From NCBI GenBank assembly GCA_030156535.1, contig JASGMJ010000024.1:1-64000 (forward strand): a stretch of DNA of 64,000 bases, given 5' to 3'. Positions 1 through 8,567 of this stretch are shown here, piece by piece (the stretch's first letter is position 1; each line of letters opens with the position of its first letter). The notes below the pieces were generated by a model, which saw only the letters and a list, made by a program, of their open reading frames with translations, was not told the DNA's origin and did no database searches. The stretch is from Candidatus Sumerlaeota bacterium (lineage in GTDB: Bacteria > Sumerlaeota > Sumerlaeia > SLMS01 > JAHLLQ01). A program made the translations under genes and the position numbers.

Positions 1-120
1 CGCGCCGCTTTCAGGGCGCGGTCATTGTTGGTGGCCGGACCCAGGGCGGCGCGCCTGCGGCGCTTGCCCTGGGCTAAGGGATTCGGCCCCGTTGGGGCCA
101 TTGCGGGCGGAACGTGGCCA
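1..120. repeat. Dispersed hairpin repeat, unit B, copy 1
   Basis: This stretch is nearly identical to 21649-21760, apart from an 8-base indel and scattered substitutions. It holds three short hairpins: CGCGCC/GGGCGCG at 1-20, a CCCAGGGC...GCCCTGGG stem around 40-73, and GGCCCC/GGGGCC around 86-99. No plausible gene reads through it. It looks like a genome-wide, non-coding hairpin repeat. Other copies probably exist outside this window. It may begin before position 1. Confidence 0.8.
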
Positions 121-290
121 GCTCCGGAAGGACAATACCCCAGCGCTGGAAACGCGCAGTCAAGAATGGGAGGGAGCCCAGCGGGAACGGCTGAACGTAA
201 CCCAGCGCTTCGGTGCTTGTTGTTTGTGAGAAGTTGCATTGTTGGCCGAGCACATCTCAAAACAGACCCGGTGTTGAGGAGCATGAGGAA
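121..290. other. Spacer between dispersed repeats
   Basis: Non-coding sequence between repeat units. It carries degenerate copies of a CCCAGCGCT-type hairpin (around 137-150 and 199-217), related to the hairpin at 55737-55756. No gene, promoter or RNA could be recognised. Confidence 0.5.
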
Positions 291-435
291 GCGGTCATGC
301 CGAAGGAACGTGGTACGCCTCGAAGAGGCGAGATCACACAGCCCAGGGCAAGCGCCGCAGGCGCGCCGCCCTGGGTAGGCGCAGCGTTTCATCCCGCACC
401 CCGAAGGTGGTGCGATCCAAACTCAACGCCTCTTC
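291..435. repeat. Dispersed hairpin repeat, unit A, copy 1
   Basis: The second copy is at 21484-21630 (145 versus 147 bases). Shared blocks include GGTCATG, CCTCGAAGAGGC (a small palindrome), CCCAGGGCAAGCGCCGC followed by GCGCGCCGCCCTGGG (a large stem), and CACCCCGAAGGTGGTGCGATCC. The order of the two units differs between loci: B then A here, A then B at 21.5 kb. Open frames across it are artefacts of high GC content. Confidence 0.8.
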
Positions 436-488
436 GGAAAATGCTCGATGTTCCTTGGGCACCACGAACCGCGCTCTCCCCTCCCGCT

Positions 489-1022
489 CTACTCCGCCGT
501 CAGGGTCACGTCGATGTTCTCGCGCTCGCCGAACTCCGCCAGCCGGGCCCGCAGGCGTGCCACCGGCAGACTGCTCGGCACGTCGATCGCCATGTCCAAC
601 ACAAACACCGGCGCGCCCGAGAACGGCGCCGACATGCGCCGCGTCTCGGCGGAAACCACGTTGATCCCGTGCGTGCGCAACAACCCGGCAACCTGGTGCA
701 CGATCCCCGAATGGTCGAGCGAGGTGGCGTGCAACGCATAGCGCAACTGCGGCTCGGCCGCCGCCGCGATGTCGCGGGCGCTGACGGTGCGCAGAAAAAC
801 GTTCAGCCGCGCGGACTCCTCGAACGCCACGCGCGTATCGTCGAGCCGTTCGGCCAGCGCGCCTTCCCCCGCCACCAGGATGATCGTGGCGAACTCGCCG
901 GCAAGCTGGGCCATGCGGCTTTCCTCGATGTTGCCGCCGTGCGTGGCCACCCACCCGGCGATGTCCTCGACGATGCCCGGCCGGTCGGCCCCAACGGTGG
1001 TAAGCAGAACGTGTGTGTTCAT
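489..1022 (-). CDS. ACT-domain protein, glycine cleavage repressor-like (GcvR-type)
   Basis: A 177-residue protein with two ACT-like halves. The first begins with the typical opening TTVGADRPGIVEDIAGWVA (about residues 5-25). The second begins near residue 95 with ALHATSLDHSGIVHQVAGLL. This tandem arrangement is that of GcvR-type proteins, which sense amino acids and modulate regulators rather than bind DNA themselves. The longer frame could start at 1088, but ATG 1022 is preceded by GGAG at good spacing and begins right at the ACT domain. No gcv genes are nearby, so the ligand and partner are unknown. The two-ACT assignment is firm and the GcvR role is inferred. Confidence 0.8.
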   Translation of the reverse strand: MNTHVLLTTVGADRPGIVEDIAGWVATHGGNIEESRMAQLAGEFATIILVAGEGALAERLDDTRVAFEESARLNVFLRTVSARDIAAAAEPQLRYALHATSLDHSGIVHQVAGLLRTHGINVVSAETRRMSAPFSGAPVFVLDMAIDVPSSLPVARLRARLAEFGERENIDVTLTAE

Positions 1023-1115
1023 GGGGGAAGCTCCCGCGCAGGAGATGGGATGGCCGAACGCAAACATGGCGCCCACGAGGGGCGCCATGCCTTTTCCTGC
1101 CGAGCGGGTGCCCGG

Positions 1116-2675
1116 TTAGTCGATCGTGAACACGTCGAGTTCAACGGGGAGGGCTTGAAAGACAGCAACACCGTTGGCAATGATGTAGTTAATGTCCTCC
1201 ACGAGGTACGGGTGGTCGAAGATGGCGATGTCGGCCATCTGGCCAAGGAACCAGCGTGGGTTGGTCGTATCGGTCAATTCCGCTTTACGGCCCACGGTCC
1301 AGTCGTTGGTGGTGGTCGCCGAGAAAGCGGTCGTCGTACTGGCCACGGAGACGCCGTTGAAGAAGAGTTCGGCCTTCGTAGCGGCAGTGTTATCCCATAC
1401 AAACGCCACGTGCATCCAATCGTCATAAGTGCGTGTGCCACCGAGAACGAGCAGGCCGCTGCCTGTTGGATAGAAATAGATCGAGTCACTTGAGTGAGAC
1501 TCGGACTGGAAGCCCGAGTTCTGCGAGCCGATCAGGCCCCGGCGGCCACTCCCCGCGGCAGGAAAGTAGAACCAGCCGGTGATGGTGCCCTGGGCCTTGT
1601 CGAAGTCCAGGCTGGCGCTGTCGGGAATCGTAAAGCAGTCGTCCGTGCCGTCGAATTCCAATGCCTTGGTAATGTAGGCAGGCTTGTTGGCGCCCGCGTT
1701 GGCGGTCACCCAGGTGGGGCCTGCTCCCTCAGGGAAGGTCGGTGTGGTCTCGGACGTGAACATGTCGGCGATGCCCGCGTCGTCACCCACCGTGGTCCCC
1801 GAGCCTTCACTGAAGTCCCAGAAGGCAACGAGATTGGCGTGGGCGGTATTCACACCGTTTTCATAGAGGGAGAGAGCTTCGGCCCCGCTCAGGTCCGTAT
1901 CATAGATGGCGATCTCTGCGAACTCGCCGTCAAACGGCCTCTGAGTTGACGAGGAATCAAGGAAACGCTGGCCGAAAACCCAGTCGCCCACGGCATCAGA
2001 AGGCTTGGTTGTAAAGGTAGTGTCGCCGGTTCCGCCACTTGCCGTGCGGTTGGTTGTCTGAACGCCATTGACGTAGCACTTCACGCGATTGGGGTTTGCC
2101 GCATCACCGGAATCGGCCTCTGTGTAGTCCCAGGTGAAGACATAATGCTCCCAGGCACCGGGCACCGGGGCGTGCTCCGCCATGAAGTACCCTTCGTTGA
2201 GATTCGGGTAGAAGTACACGCGCGAGGCAATGCTGCTGCTGGTCTTCTCAAGGGACGGTCCATTGTAGGAGCCACCGTTGACGCAGCGCAGAATGCTCAT
2301 GCGCGCATTCGCATCAGCATTCATCCAAAGACTAATCGAGCCGCGCGTCTTGTCGAACTCCAGCGATGTTTCCGATGAAACATACAGCACGTCGTTGGAC
2401 CCATCAAGTTCGACGGCATTCCTCTGGGTCGAAGCAGACGGGGTGGGGCCGTTGGCGTTCATCACGGGCCCGTTCACCACGGGAAACTGGGTGGTAAGCT
2501 CCTGAAGCGTTCCGTTGTTCGCGTTCCCCGAGGAATCGATAACCGTGGTGCCACTCGTTTGGTCGAGCTTGTAATGGGCCTTGAGACTCCCTGGAATATA
2601 GGTAGGAACCGCGAAAACGGCACTCGCGGCAAACATCCCGAGCGTCAGCCCGCAAGTAGTAAGAACTTTGTGCAT
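1116..2675 (-). CDS. Secreted protein with two LamG/concanavalin A-like domains
   Basis: A 519-residue exported protein. Residues 1-22 form a Sec signal peptide ending at AVFA. Two laminin-G-like (Pfam LamG_3 type) jelly-roll domains follow, at about residues 30-270 and 285-505. Each opens with an AHYKLDQTSG or LVAFWDFSEGSG strand and contains phrases such as ELDGSNDVLYV, WEHYVFTWD, VKCYVNGV and FDGEFAEIAIYD. Domains of this kind bind carbohydrate or act as adhesive modules. No catalytic domain or anchor is seen. The start is supported by GGGAG upstream. It stands alone, with a 400-base upstream gap, so it probably has its own promoter. Confidence 0.85.
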   Translation of the reverse strand: MHKVLTTCGLTLGMFAASAVFAVPTYIPGSLKAHYKLDQTSGTTVIDSSGNANNGTLQELTTQFPVVNGPVMNANGPTPSASTQRNAVELDGSNDVLYVSSETSLEFDKTRGSISLWMNADANARMSILRCVNGGSYNGPSLEKTSSSIASRVYFYPNLNEGYFMAEHAPVPGAWEHYVFTWDYTEADSGDAANPNRVKCYVNGVQTTNRTASGGTGDTTFTTKPSDAVGDWVFGQRFLDSSSTQRPFDGEFAEIAIYDTDLSGAEALSLYENGVNTAHANLVAFWDFSEGSGTTVGDDAGIADMFTSETTPTFPEGAGPTWVTANAGANKPAYITKALEFDGTDDCFTIPDSASLDFDKAQGTITGWFYFPAAGSGRRGLIGSQNSGFQSESHSSDSIYFYPTGSGLLVLGGTRTYDDWMHVAFVWDNTAATKAELFFNGVSVASTTTAFSATTTNDWTVGRKAELTDTTNPRWFLGQMADIAIFDHPYLVEDINYIIANGVAVFQALPVELDVFTID

Positions 2676-3082
2676 GATACACTGCTCCCTATTGGATATG
2701 GTGATGACGTTGCCGACAGCACGCGACCGGGCACCTTGTGGCTCTCAGTGGCCCCGAGACCCGATCCCGCCGTCTGCCAACCTCATCACCACCGGGGAAC
2801 CAGTGGAAACAAACAGGACGCCGCCGTTCCACACACACCCATCAGGACAGAGCGCGAGGGAAACGGCGGCAGCGGATTCAGAGATAACTCTCTCAGAGCG
2901 ATCCATCCTTTTTACTCCGGTTTCGCATGAAGCCAGCATCTCCGGTGCGCAAGGCACCAGAGGAATGCATGAGACTTTTCGACCTTGAATAGCCGTATTG
3001 CCCAAAGTGTCCGGATACGCAACACGATTCTGGCTTCATGCACGGGTCGGAGTGAAGATGCCGGGCGGGCCTCTCCTCCGCC
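2676..3082. other. Intergenic stretch between LamG gene and helicase gene
   Basis: About 400 bases. It must hold the promoter of the LamG gene on the minus strand, but I cannot point to a convincing -35/-10 pair. A short minus-strand frame here (2745-3005) has no recognisable features and no ribosome binding site, so I do not call it a gene. Confidence 0.4.
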
Positions 3083-5560
3083 TCACCCCGCCTCCTCCTC
3101 GACTCCCGCCTCGATCTCCACGTCTTCCGGTCCCAGCCGCAGGCGCAGGCCGCGCTTGAACCGCGTTTCGATCAGCTCGCCCGGGGCCAGTCCCAGCGAC
3201 TTCTCGATCCGCCCCCGGTGGTACGGCACCATCTGCTGCTGCACCTGCGAGTCATGCCAGATTGTTGCGTGGATTTCCGAATAGGAAACGACGCTGCCCG
3301 CGCGGCGCGCCAGCAGCAGCAGGAGGTCGTACGGAATCGGCGCCAGTTCCACCCGCGCCGCGCCCCACTCCACGACTCCCGGATCGGCCGCCGGAAAACG
3401 GAGCCGCGCCCCGGCCAGCGGCGCACCGGGTTCCTCGGGGCCGCAGGGCTCCGTCAGTCCCCCGGCGCCCGGAGCGAACGTGCTTTCCCCGCGCGCCTGC
3501 CCGCCCGCCAACGAAGCCGCCAACGGCCGCGCCAGCGCCGCCAGTTTCCCGGCGAGTTGTTCCCACGCCTCCACAACATCTTCCGCGCACCCCAGCACCC
3601 CGGCCACGTCCGCCGCCGCACCCGCCAGCCACGCCCCGTCCGACGCCAGGCGCGCCATCTGGCCCGACGCCAATCCGTGCAGCAGTTCGAGTTCCGCGAT
3701 GCTCTCGCCCGCCAGCCAGTCGTCGAGCAGCAACGCCCGCCGTGCCGCGCGGTGGAACGCATACGGCGCCCCCCCCTGGGCCGCGAACAAGGCCCCCAGC
3801 CGCACCGCCAGTTCGTCGCGCCCGTCCAGGCGCCGGCGCAGCCCCGTCGGCCACTGATTGCGCCGGCGGCTGGCCGCATCCACGCACAGCGGAAAACGCT
3901 CCCATTCCTCGGCCAGCATCAACGTGAACAGCAGCGCCGGCCGGCACTCCGCCCGCTCCAACCCCGCCAGCAGCGGCCGCCAACGCACCACCGTGGCCGC
4001 CGCGAGTGCCGTGCGCGCCAACGCCTCGCCCAACGCCGTCAGCGTCAGCCGCCCCGAGGCGTCCTCCAGCCACAGCGCATCGCGCAGACCGTCCCCGATG
4101 TCGCGGCCGAGACGCTGCTCCATCGCCGCCACCCCAAGGCGGCGCGCACCCAACGTTTCGGCGAAGAGAGCGGCAAGCTCGCCGCGCGTGCGGGCCTCGC
4201 CCGCAGCCAGCAGCACCGCCACTTCCCCGGTCAGCGCCTCGCCCCCCAGCGGCGAGGCCACAGGTTCGAGCGGCGCCGTGATGAACGCACGCCAGCACTG
4301 CTCGGCCGCGAACGCGTTTTCCGCGAACACGAGCGAGCGCCCCACGGCGTCGCCGCCACGTCCGGCCCGTCCGCCCTGATTCACAAACCGCGCCCGCGAA
4401 ATCGGCACCACCGCCGGCCCAGCTCCCCCCGCCACTTCGTCCACCATCAGCGGCTTCTGGATCACCGCCGCCGCGCTGAGATTCACGCCCTGCTCCAGCG
4501 TCGGCGTCGCCACCAGAAGCGCCAGCGCCCCGGCACCAAACGCGCGCTCCACGAGCGCCCGCTGCGCCGCCGGCATGTCCGCCGTGTGCAACCCGATCCC
4601 CGCCGCCAGCAGCGTCTCCAGGCGCTCGCGGGACAAGTCGTGCTCCGCGGCGCGCAACTCCTCGAGTGCTTCCTCCGCCGGAGCCGCCGGATGGTTTTCG
4701 GCAAGGTCGAACGCCGTGCGCAGCGCCTCGCGCCGCGTGGCACAAAACAGAATCACCGGCCCCAGATGCCGCGCCACCGCGGCGGCGGCCGCAACGCCGT
4801 GGTGCTCCGGTTCCGCGCCGTCGGCGGCGGGAATCGGCAACGTCTCGTTCCCCCGCTCGCCCGAGTGCGCCTCGCGCCAGCGATAAACCCCGCTCGACAA
4901 GTCCAGCACCCCTTCGCGCAACGGCACGGGGCGCTGCTCCGAACGCAGCAGCCGCACGCCCAGCCACCCGGCCAGTTCCTCGGGATTGCCCAGCACCGCC
5001 GAGAGCGCCAGCAGGTGCGGGCGCCGCGCCGCACGGCGCCATCGCGTCAGAAACAGGTCCACCGCCGCCCCGCGCCCGGCATCGCCCACGAGCTGGATCT
5101 CGTCCGCCACCACCAACCCGAAACGCCCCAGAAGCCCCGGCCGCGCCCCGAGCAGCGCCAACGCCTTCTCGTACACCGCGACCGTGATCGAGACCGCACC
5201 GTCGAGAATCGCGGCGTCGCTCGCCCGCCGGTCGCGCGTGCTGCACGCCACGCGAATCCCCGCCGGACCGTAGCGCGCCGCGAACTCCGCCGCTTTCTCC
5301 TCGGCCAGCGCCCGCGTCGGTACCAGATACAACACCAGCCGCGCCCGGGCCAACGTCGCCAAAGCCGCCAACTCTGCCAGCAGCGTCTTGCCGCTGGCCG
5401 TCGGCGCCGACACCAACAGGTCCTCCCCGGGATGCAGCAGCGCCGTCTGCTCCAGCGCCTGGCGCTGAAGCGGGTACAGCCGCCCACCCGTCAGCGCCCC
5501 GATCCGCTCGATCGCGGCACGCGGAATCCCAAGTCCGGCGAGATGTTCGAGAAGCTCCAT
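3083..5560 (-). CDS. Ski2-like DEAD/DEAH helicase fused to an OmpR-type winged-helix domain
   Basis: An 825-residue superfamily 2 helicase. Motif I is SAPTASGKT (51-59). Motif II is DEIQ (153-156) rather than DEIH or DEVH. Motif III is LSAVLGN (186-192). Motif V is ATPTLEQGVNLS (about 351-362) and motif VI is QGGRAGRGG (395-403), all in the Hel308/Ski2 style. The middle is an alpha-helical region. The last 90 or so residues look like a Trans_reg_C winged helix: a PYDLLLLLARRAGSVVS opening, an EIHATIW segment, the RIEKSLG helix and a final GLRLRL hairpin. Such a domain normally sits in response regulators. ATG 5560 has GGGGGAG upstream and starts at the conserved N-terminus. Function in DNA or RNA unwinding is family knowledge. 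The target is unknown. Confidence 0.85.
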   Translation of the reverse strand: MELLEHLAGLGIPRAAIERIGALTGGRLYPLQRQALEQTALLHPGEDLLVSAPTASGKTLLAELAALATLARARLVLYLVPTRALAEEKAAEFAARYGPAGIRVACSTRDRRASDAAILDGAVSITVAVYEKALALLGARPGLLGRFGLVVADEIQLVGDAGRGAAVDLFLTRWRRAARRPHLLALSAVLGNPEELAGWLGVRLLRSEQRPVPLREGVLDLSSGVYRWREAHSGERGNETLPIPAADGAEPEHHGVAAAAAVARHLGPVILFCATRREALRTAFDLAENHPAAPAEEALEELRAAEHDLSRERLETLLAAGIGLHTADMPAAQRALVERAFGAGALALLVATPTLEQGVNLSAAAVIQKPLMVDEVAGGAGPAVVPISRARFVNQGGRAGRGGDAVGRSLVFAENAFAAEQCWRAFITAPLEPVASPLGGEALTGEVAVLLAAGEARTRGELAALFAETLGARRLGVAAMEQRLGRDIGDGLRDALWLEDASGRLTLTALGEALARTALAAATVVRWRPLLAGLERAECRPALLFTLMLAEEWERFPLCVDAASRRRNQWPTGLRRRLDGRDELAVRLGALFAAQGGAPYAFHRAARRALLLDDWLAGESIAELELLHGLASGQMARLASDGAWLAGAAADVAGVLGCAEDVVEAWEQLAGKLAALARPLAASLAGGQARGESTFAPGAGGLTEPCGPEEPGAPLAGARLRFPAADPGVVEWGAARVELAPIPYDLLLLLARRAGSVVSYSEIHATIWHDSQVQQQMVPYHRGRIEKSLGLAPGELIETRFKRGLRLRLGPEDVEIEAGVEEEAG

Positions 5561-5655
5561 GGAAGCGGTACTCCCCCCGAGAGCGTGGACAGCAGGGTGA
5601 GGAGAGGACGAAGAACGTCGAGGTGTCAAGGGAAGTTTCGCTTTTTGTTCGCCCT

Positions 5656-5704
5656 GAGAGGGAAGGGACAAAAAGGACGGAAAGGGACGGGAAAGGACCG
5701 AAGT
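5656..5704. repeat. Polypurine repeat, left arm of an inverted pair
   Basis: A pure-purine-rich run built from GGGAC and AAAGGAC words. Its reverse complement is closely matched at 6421-6477, on the other side of the four-helix-bundle gene. By eye the two share about 36 of 41 aligned bases over the core. A related copy lies at 15642-15692, and a shorter one near 51044-51062. Confidence 0.75.
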
Positions 5705-5833
5705 TGGGGAGGGGCGAGGGGCGATTGCTCAGCGGTTTCCTCGGATTCGGCGTCGTGGTGCGCGCTTCCGAATTGCCCTGCGAGGGACTTTCTGCAAGGA
5801 GTCTCCATCCCTCTCTGTTTCCGGAATCCCTCC

Positions 5834-6403
5834 ATGGCCGACGGATTCATTCCTCCCCACGGCGGCTATCGCAAGCTGCTCTCTTATCGCAAAGCGGAAA
5901 TCGTTTTCGATGGCACGGTGTCCTTCTGCGACCGCTTCATCGACCGGCGCAGCCGCACGCACGACCAGATGGTGCAGGCCGCCCGCTCCGGAAAACAAAA
6001 CATCATCGAAGGCAGCATGGCCTCGGCCACTTCCAAGGCCACCGAGATCAAACTCACCAGCGTCGCCCGCGCCAGCCTCGAAGAACTTCTCGCCGATTAC
6101 CGCGACTTCCTGCGCACCCGTGGACTCGAGGAATGGCCCCCGGATCATCCCCTCGTCGCGCGCCTGCGCACGCTCAATCGCGTGCCCGACTTCAGCTACG
6201 AGACCTTCCGCAAAGGGATCGAAAACCCCGATCCCGCCATCTGCGCCAATGTTCTGATCGGGCTGATTCGCGTGACGAACTACCTGCTTGATCGCCAGAT
6301 CCGCCAGCTTGAGCAGGCCTTTGTTGCCGAAGGCGGCATCCGCGAGCGCATGACCCGCGCCCGCCTCGATGAGCGCCGCAGGCAACAGCTCGAACGCGAA
6401 TAG
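5834..6403 (+). CDS. Four-helix-bundle suffix-domain protein
   Basis: A 189-residue soluble protein of the four helix bundle / S23 / Avd-like superfamily, matching the family called four helix bundle suffix domain. Recognisable phrases are HGGYRKLLSYRKAEIVFD (about 9-26), FCDRFIDRRSRTHDQMVQAA, GKQNIIEGSMAS and LTSVARASLEELLADYRDFL. The C-terminal tail is charged (RARLDERRRQQLERE). Biochemical role is not known; relatives occur inside 23S rRNA intervening sequences and next to diversity-generating retroelements. There is no clear ribosome binding site at ATG 5834, which I chose because homology begins there. It is framed by inverted polypurine repeats, unlike any other gene in the window. Confidence 0.85.
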   Translation: MADGFIPPHGGYRKLLSYRKAEIVFDGTVSFCDRFIDRRSRTHDQMVQAARSGKQNIIEGSMASATSKATEIKLTSVARASLEELLADYRDFLRTRGLEEWPPDHPLVARLRTLNRVPDFSYETFRKGIENPDPAICANVLIGLIRVTNYLLDRQIRQLEQAFVAEGGIRERMTRARLDERRRQQLERE

Positions 6404-6420
6404 CCAAACGGCCCGTCCTG

Positions 6421-6477
6421 TCTCTCCTCCCCCCGTCCCTTCCCGTCCCTTCCGGTCCTTTTCGTCCCTTTCCCCCT
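6421..6477. repeat. Polypyrimidine repeat, right arm of an inverted pair
   Basis: The complement of the polypurine run at 5656-5704, beginning 17 bases after the stop codon of the four-helix-bundle gene. Its end overlaps the last codons of the convergent hypothetical gene (stop at 6476). The two arms could pair in a transcript, or mark the borders of a unit that moved as a whole. Confidence 0.75.
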
Positions 6478-6814
6478 ACCTGATTGGCCCATCCATCCAC
6501 GGCCGGCGCGTGGGTTGCGCGGCGTCGAACTCCGCCAATGCCTCGGCGATGCGGGCCTGCACGCCTTCGGGAGAAAGGTTCGGCAGGTCGAGCTGCAAAT
6601 CCACGCTCACCGCCGAAAGTTCCACCGCCTGCCGTCCCACCGTTGCCGGGTCGATCCCGTACTCGTCCAGCCAGCGCAGGATCGCGTCCGGGCTGACGCG
6701 GTAGTACGCCGCCAGGTGGCTGGCATTGGAAAACTTGTACGTTCCATCGGGAGCGAACCCGAGGTAGTAGAAGCCAAAAAGTTCGGCGCGTGGCGGGCGG
6801 CGGTCAGTCGTCAT
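6476..6814 (-). CDS. Hypothetical protein, 112 residues
   Basis: Not recognised. The protein starts MTTDRRPPRAELFGFYYLGF, with an aromatic-rich first 30 residues. A helical part follows: ASHLAAYYRVSPDAILRWLDEYGIDP reads like a small helix-turn-helix (about 35-60). The C-terminus is Pro/Arg rich. No signal peptide or membrane segment is visible. ATG 6814 was preferred to the upstream start at 6877 because the extra residues are Arg/Pro-rich and look like translated spacer. Codon usage matches its neighbours, which supports a real gene. Confidence 0.6.
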   Translation of the reverse strand: MTTDRRPPRAELFGFYYLGFAPDGTYKFSNASHLAAYYRVSPDAILRWLDEYGIDPATVGRQAVELSAVSVDLQLDLPNLSPEGVQARIAEALAEFDAAQPTRRPWMDGPIR

Positions 6815-7052
6815 GCGCCAAGGACAAGACACGGCGGCCGCGCGTGGCAAGGGATTGCGAGAAGCGCGGGCTTGCACACCATCGTGCGAATCATGCCATT
6901 AAGAGCCAATGGCGCTCCGGATTATCGCATTCCTGCTTGCGCCAACCCGTCCGGGTTGTTCGCCTGATCGTCCCGGCGAAATACTGCCCGAGTCCCGTGC
7001 TCCCGCACTTCGCCCGCAACCATCACCGAATTCCTCAAGGAGACCCGGTCCC

Positions 7053-8390
7053 ATGCCGCGACCCGCCGATGTCATTCACCTGTCCCGCACGGAAATCCCC
7101 ACGCGCTGGTACAACCTCGCGGCCGACCTCCCCACTCCCCCTCCTCTCCATCCCGGCACGCGCCAGCCCGCCACCGCCCAGGACATGAGCGCCATCTTCC
7201 CTGACAACATCATCGAGCAGGAGATGTCCACCGAGCGCTGGATCGACATCCCCGAGGAAGTCCTCGACGCCTACGCCATCTGGCGCCCCACGCCGTTGTT
7301 CCGCGCGCGCCGTCTGGAGGCGGCACTGGGCACCACGGCACGCATTTACTATAAGTACGAAGGCGTCTCGCCCGCCGGCAGTCACAAGACAAACACCGCC
7401 GTCCCCCAAGCCTATTACAACAAGCAGGCGGGCGTGAAGCGCATGACCACCGAGACCGGCGCGGGCCAGTGGGGCGCTGCCCTCTCGTTTGCCTGCCAGC
7501 GCTACGGACTCGGCTGCACCGTGTACATGGTGCGCGTCTCCTACGAGGGCAAGCCCTACCGCCGCACGATGATGAACATGTGGGGCGGCGAAGTCTTCGC
7601 CTCGCCCACCGATCGCACGAAAGCAGGACGCCACATCCGCGAACGCATGCCCGACACCCTCGGCTCACTTGGCATCGCCATCTCCGAAGCCGTCGAGGAC
7701 GCCGTGAGCAGCGAGGACACGAAGTACGGCCTCGGCAGCGTGCTCAACCATGTCATGCTGCACCAATCCGTGATTGGCCAGGAAACCCAGAAGCAGCTCG
7801 AATCCATCGGCGAGAAGGCCGATGTGCTCGTCGGATGCGTTGGCGGCGGCAGCAACTTTGCCGGCCTGACCTTCCCCTTCCTCGCCGACAAAATCTCCGG
7901 CAAGGACAAGGACCTGCGCGTCGTCGCCGTCGAGCCTTCCGCCTGCCCCACCATCACACGCGGACGCTATGAGTACGACTTCGGCGACACCGAGGGACTC
8001 ACCCCGCTGCTCAAGATGCACACCCTCGGCCACGACTTCGTCCCCCCCGGCATCCACTCCGGTGGCCTGCGCTACCACGGCATGGGGCCGCTCGTCTCCT
8101 CCGCCGTCGAGGCCGGGCTCGTCGAGGGCATCAGCGTCCACCAGCTTCAGGTTTTCGACGCCTGCAAACTCTTCCTTACCGCCGAGGGCATCCTTCCCGC
8201 CCCTGAATCGGGACACGCAATCCTCGGGGCCATCGAGGAAGCCAAGAGAATGACAGCCGAAGGCCGCAAGGGAGCCATCGTCTTCAACCTCTCCGGTCAC
8301 GGATTCCTCGACCTTGCAGCTTATCAATCCTACGTCGGAGGCGAATTGGTAAATTACGACTTCGACACCGGCGCACCAATTCCCAGCTGA
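7053..8390 (+). CDS. trpB2: TrpB2-type tryptophan synthase beta chain
   Basis: A 445-residue pyridoxal-phosphate enzyme of the TrpB2 branch. The catalytic lysine is in AGSHKTNTA (about residues 111-119). ETGAGQWG precedes the second domain, and the phosphate-binding loop is [11 protein letters not shown]. The long N-terminal extension ([10 protein letters not shown]) and total length fit TrpB2 rather than the roughly 400-residue TrpB1. It makes tryptophan from indole and serine; solitary TrpB2 may salvage indole. No trpA or other trp gene adjoins it. ATG 7053 has AAGGAGA ten bases upstream. The longer frame to 6909 lies in the intergenic region. Confidence 0.93.
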   Translation: MPRPADVIHLSRTEIPTRWYNLAADLPTPPPLHPGTRQPATAQDMSAIFPDNIIEQEMSTERWIDIPEEVLDAYAIWRPTPLFRARRLEAALGTTARIYYKYEGVSPAGSHKTNTAVPQAYYNKQAGVKRMTTETGAGQWGAALSFACQRYGLGCTVYMVRVSYEGKPYRRTMMNMWGGEVFASPTDRTKAGRHIRERMPDTLGSLGIAISEAVEDAVSSEDTKYGLGSVLNHVMLHQSVIGQETQKQLESIGEKADVLVGCVGGGSNFAGLTFPFLADKISGKDKDLRVVAVEPSACPTITRGRYEYDFGDTEGLTPLLKMHTLGHDFVPPGIHSGGLRYHGMGPLVSSAVEAGLVEGISVHQLQVFDACKLFLTAEGILPAPESGHAILGAIEEAKRMTAEGRKGAIVFNLSGHGFLDLAAYQSYVGGELVNYDFDTGAPIPS

Positions 8391-8420
8391 TTCGCACCGT
8401 TCACATCAATATTCATAAAG

Positions 8421-8462
8421 CATCTTCTTTCGTCCCCCAGCTGGAGACGAAAGAAGATGTTT
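8421..8462 (+). terminator. Hairpin terminator after trpB2
   Basis: A perfect 14-base inverted repeat, CATCTTCTTTCGTC (8421-8434) and GACGAAAGAAGATG (8446-8459), with an 11-base loop. It starts 30 bases past the trpB2 stop. Only three T follow, so it may be a weak terminator or an mRNA-stabilising structure. Confidence 0.65.
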
Positions 8463-8513
8463 GCCTTCGGCCTGAGGCTGGCCTAGTCCCCCTTACCATG
8501 ATACACGAAAAGA

Positions 8514-8543
8514 AAGGTACTTTACCCCGCGCGAAAGTACCTT
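8514..8543. promoter_or_regulatory. Inverted repeat in the mscS leader
   Basis: A perfect 10-base dyad, AAGGTACTTT (8514-8523) and AAAGTACCTT (8534-8543), separated by 10 bases. It ends 24 bases before the mscS start codon, just ahead of a TATATTT stretch and the AAAGGGA ribosome binding site. It could be an operator or a hairpin in the leader RNA. No regulator gene is adjacent. Confidence 0.5.
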
Positions 8544-8567
8544 ATATTTGCATGAAAGGGACAAAAC

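Noticed and set aside
291..435. Possible CRISPR-like repeat array at the left end
   Set aside because: The repeats are two different units of over 100 bases, not short regularly spaced repeats with unique spacers, and no cas gene is present.
2745..3005. 86-codon minus-strand frame upstream of the LamG gene
   Set aside because: No ribosome binding site, no domain-like pattern, and composition typical of translated spacer.
3218..5800. Very long plus-strand open frame opposite the helicase gene (over 800 codons)
   Set aside because: It is antisense to a gene with clear helicase motifs. The translation is almost all Arg, Pro, Gln and Ala, as expected from high GC at third positions. Only its last 570 bases, from ATG 5834, are a real gene.
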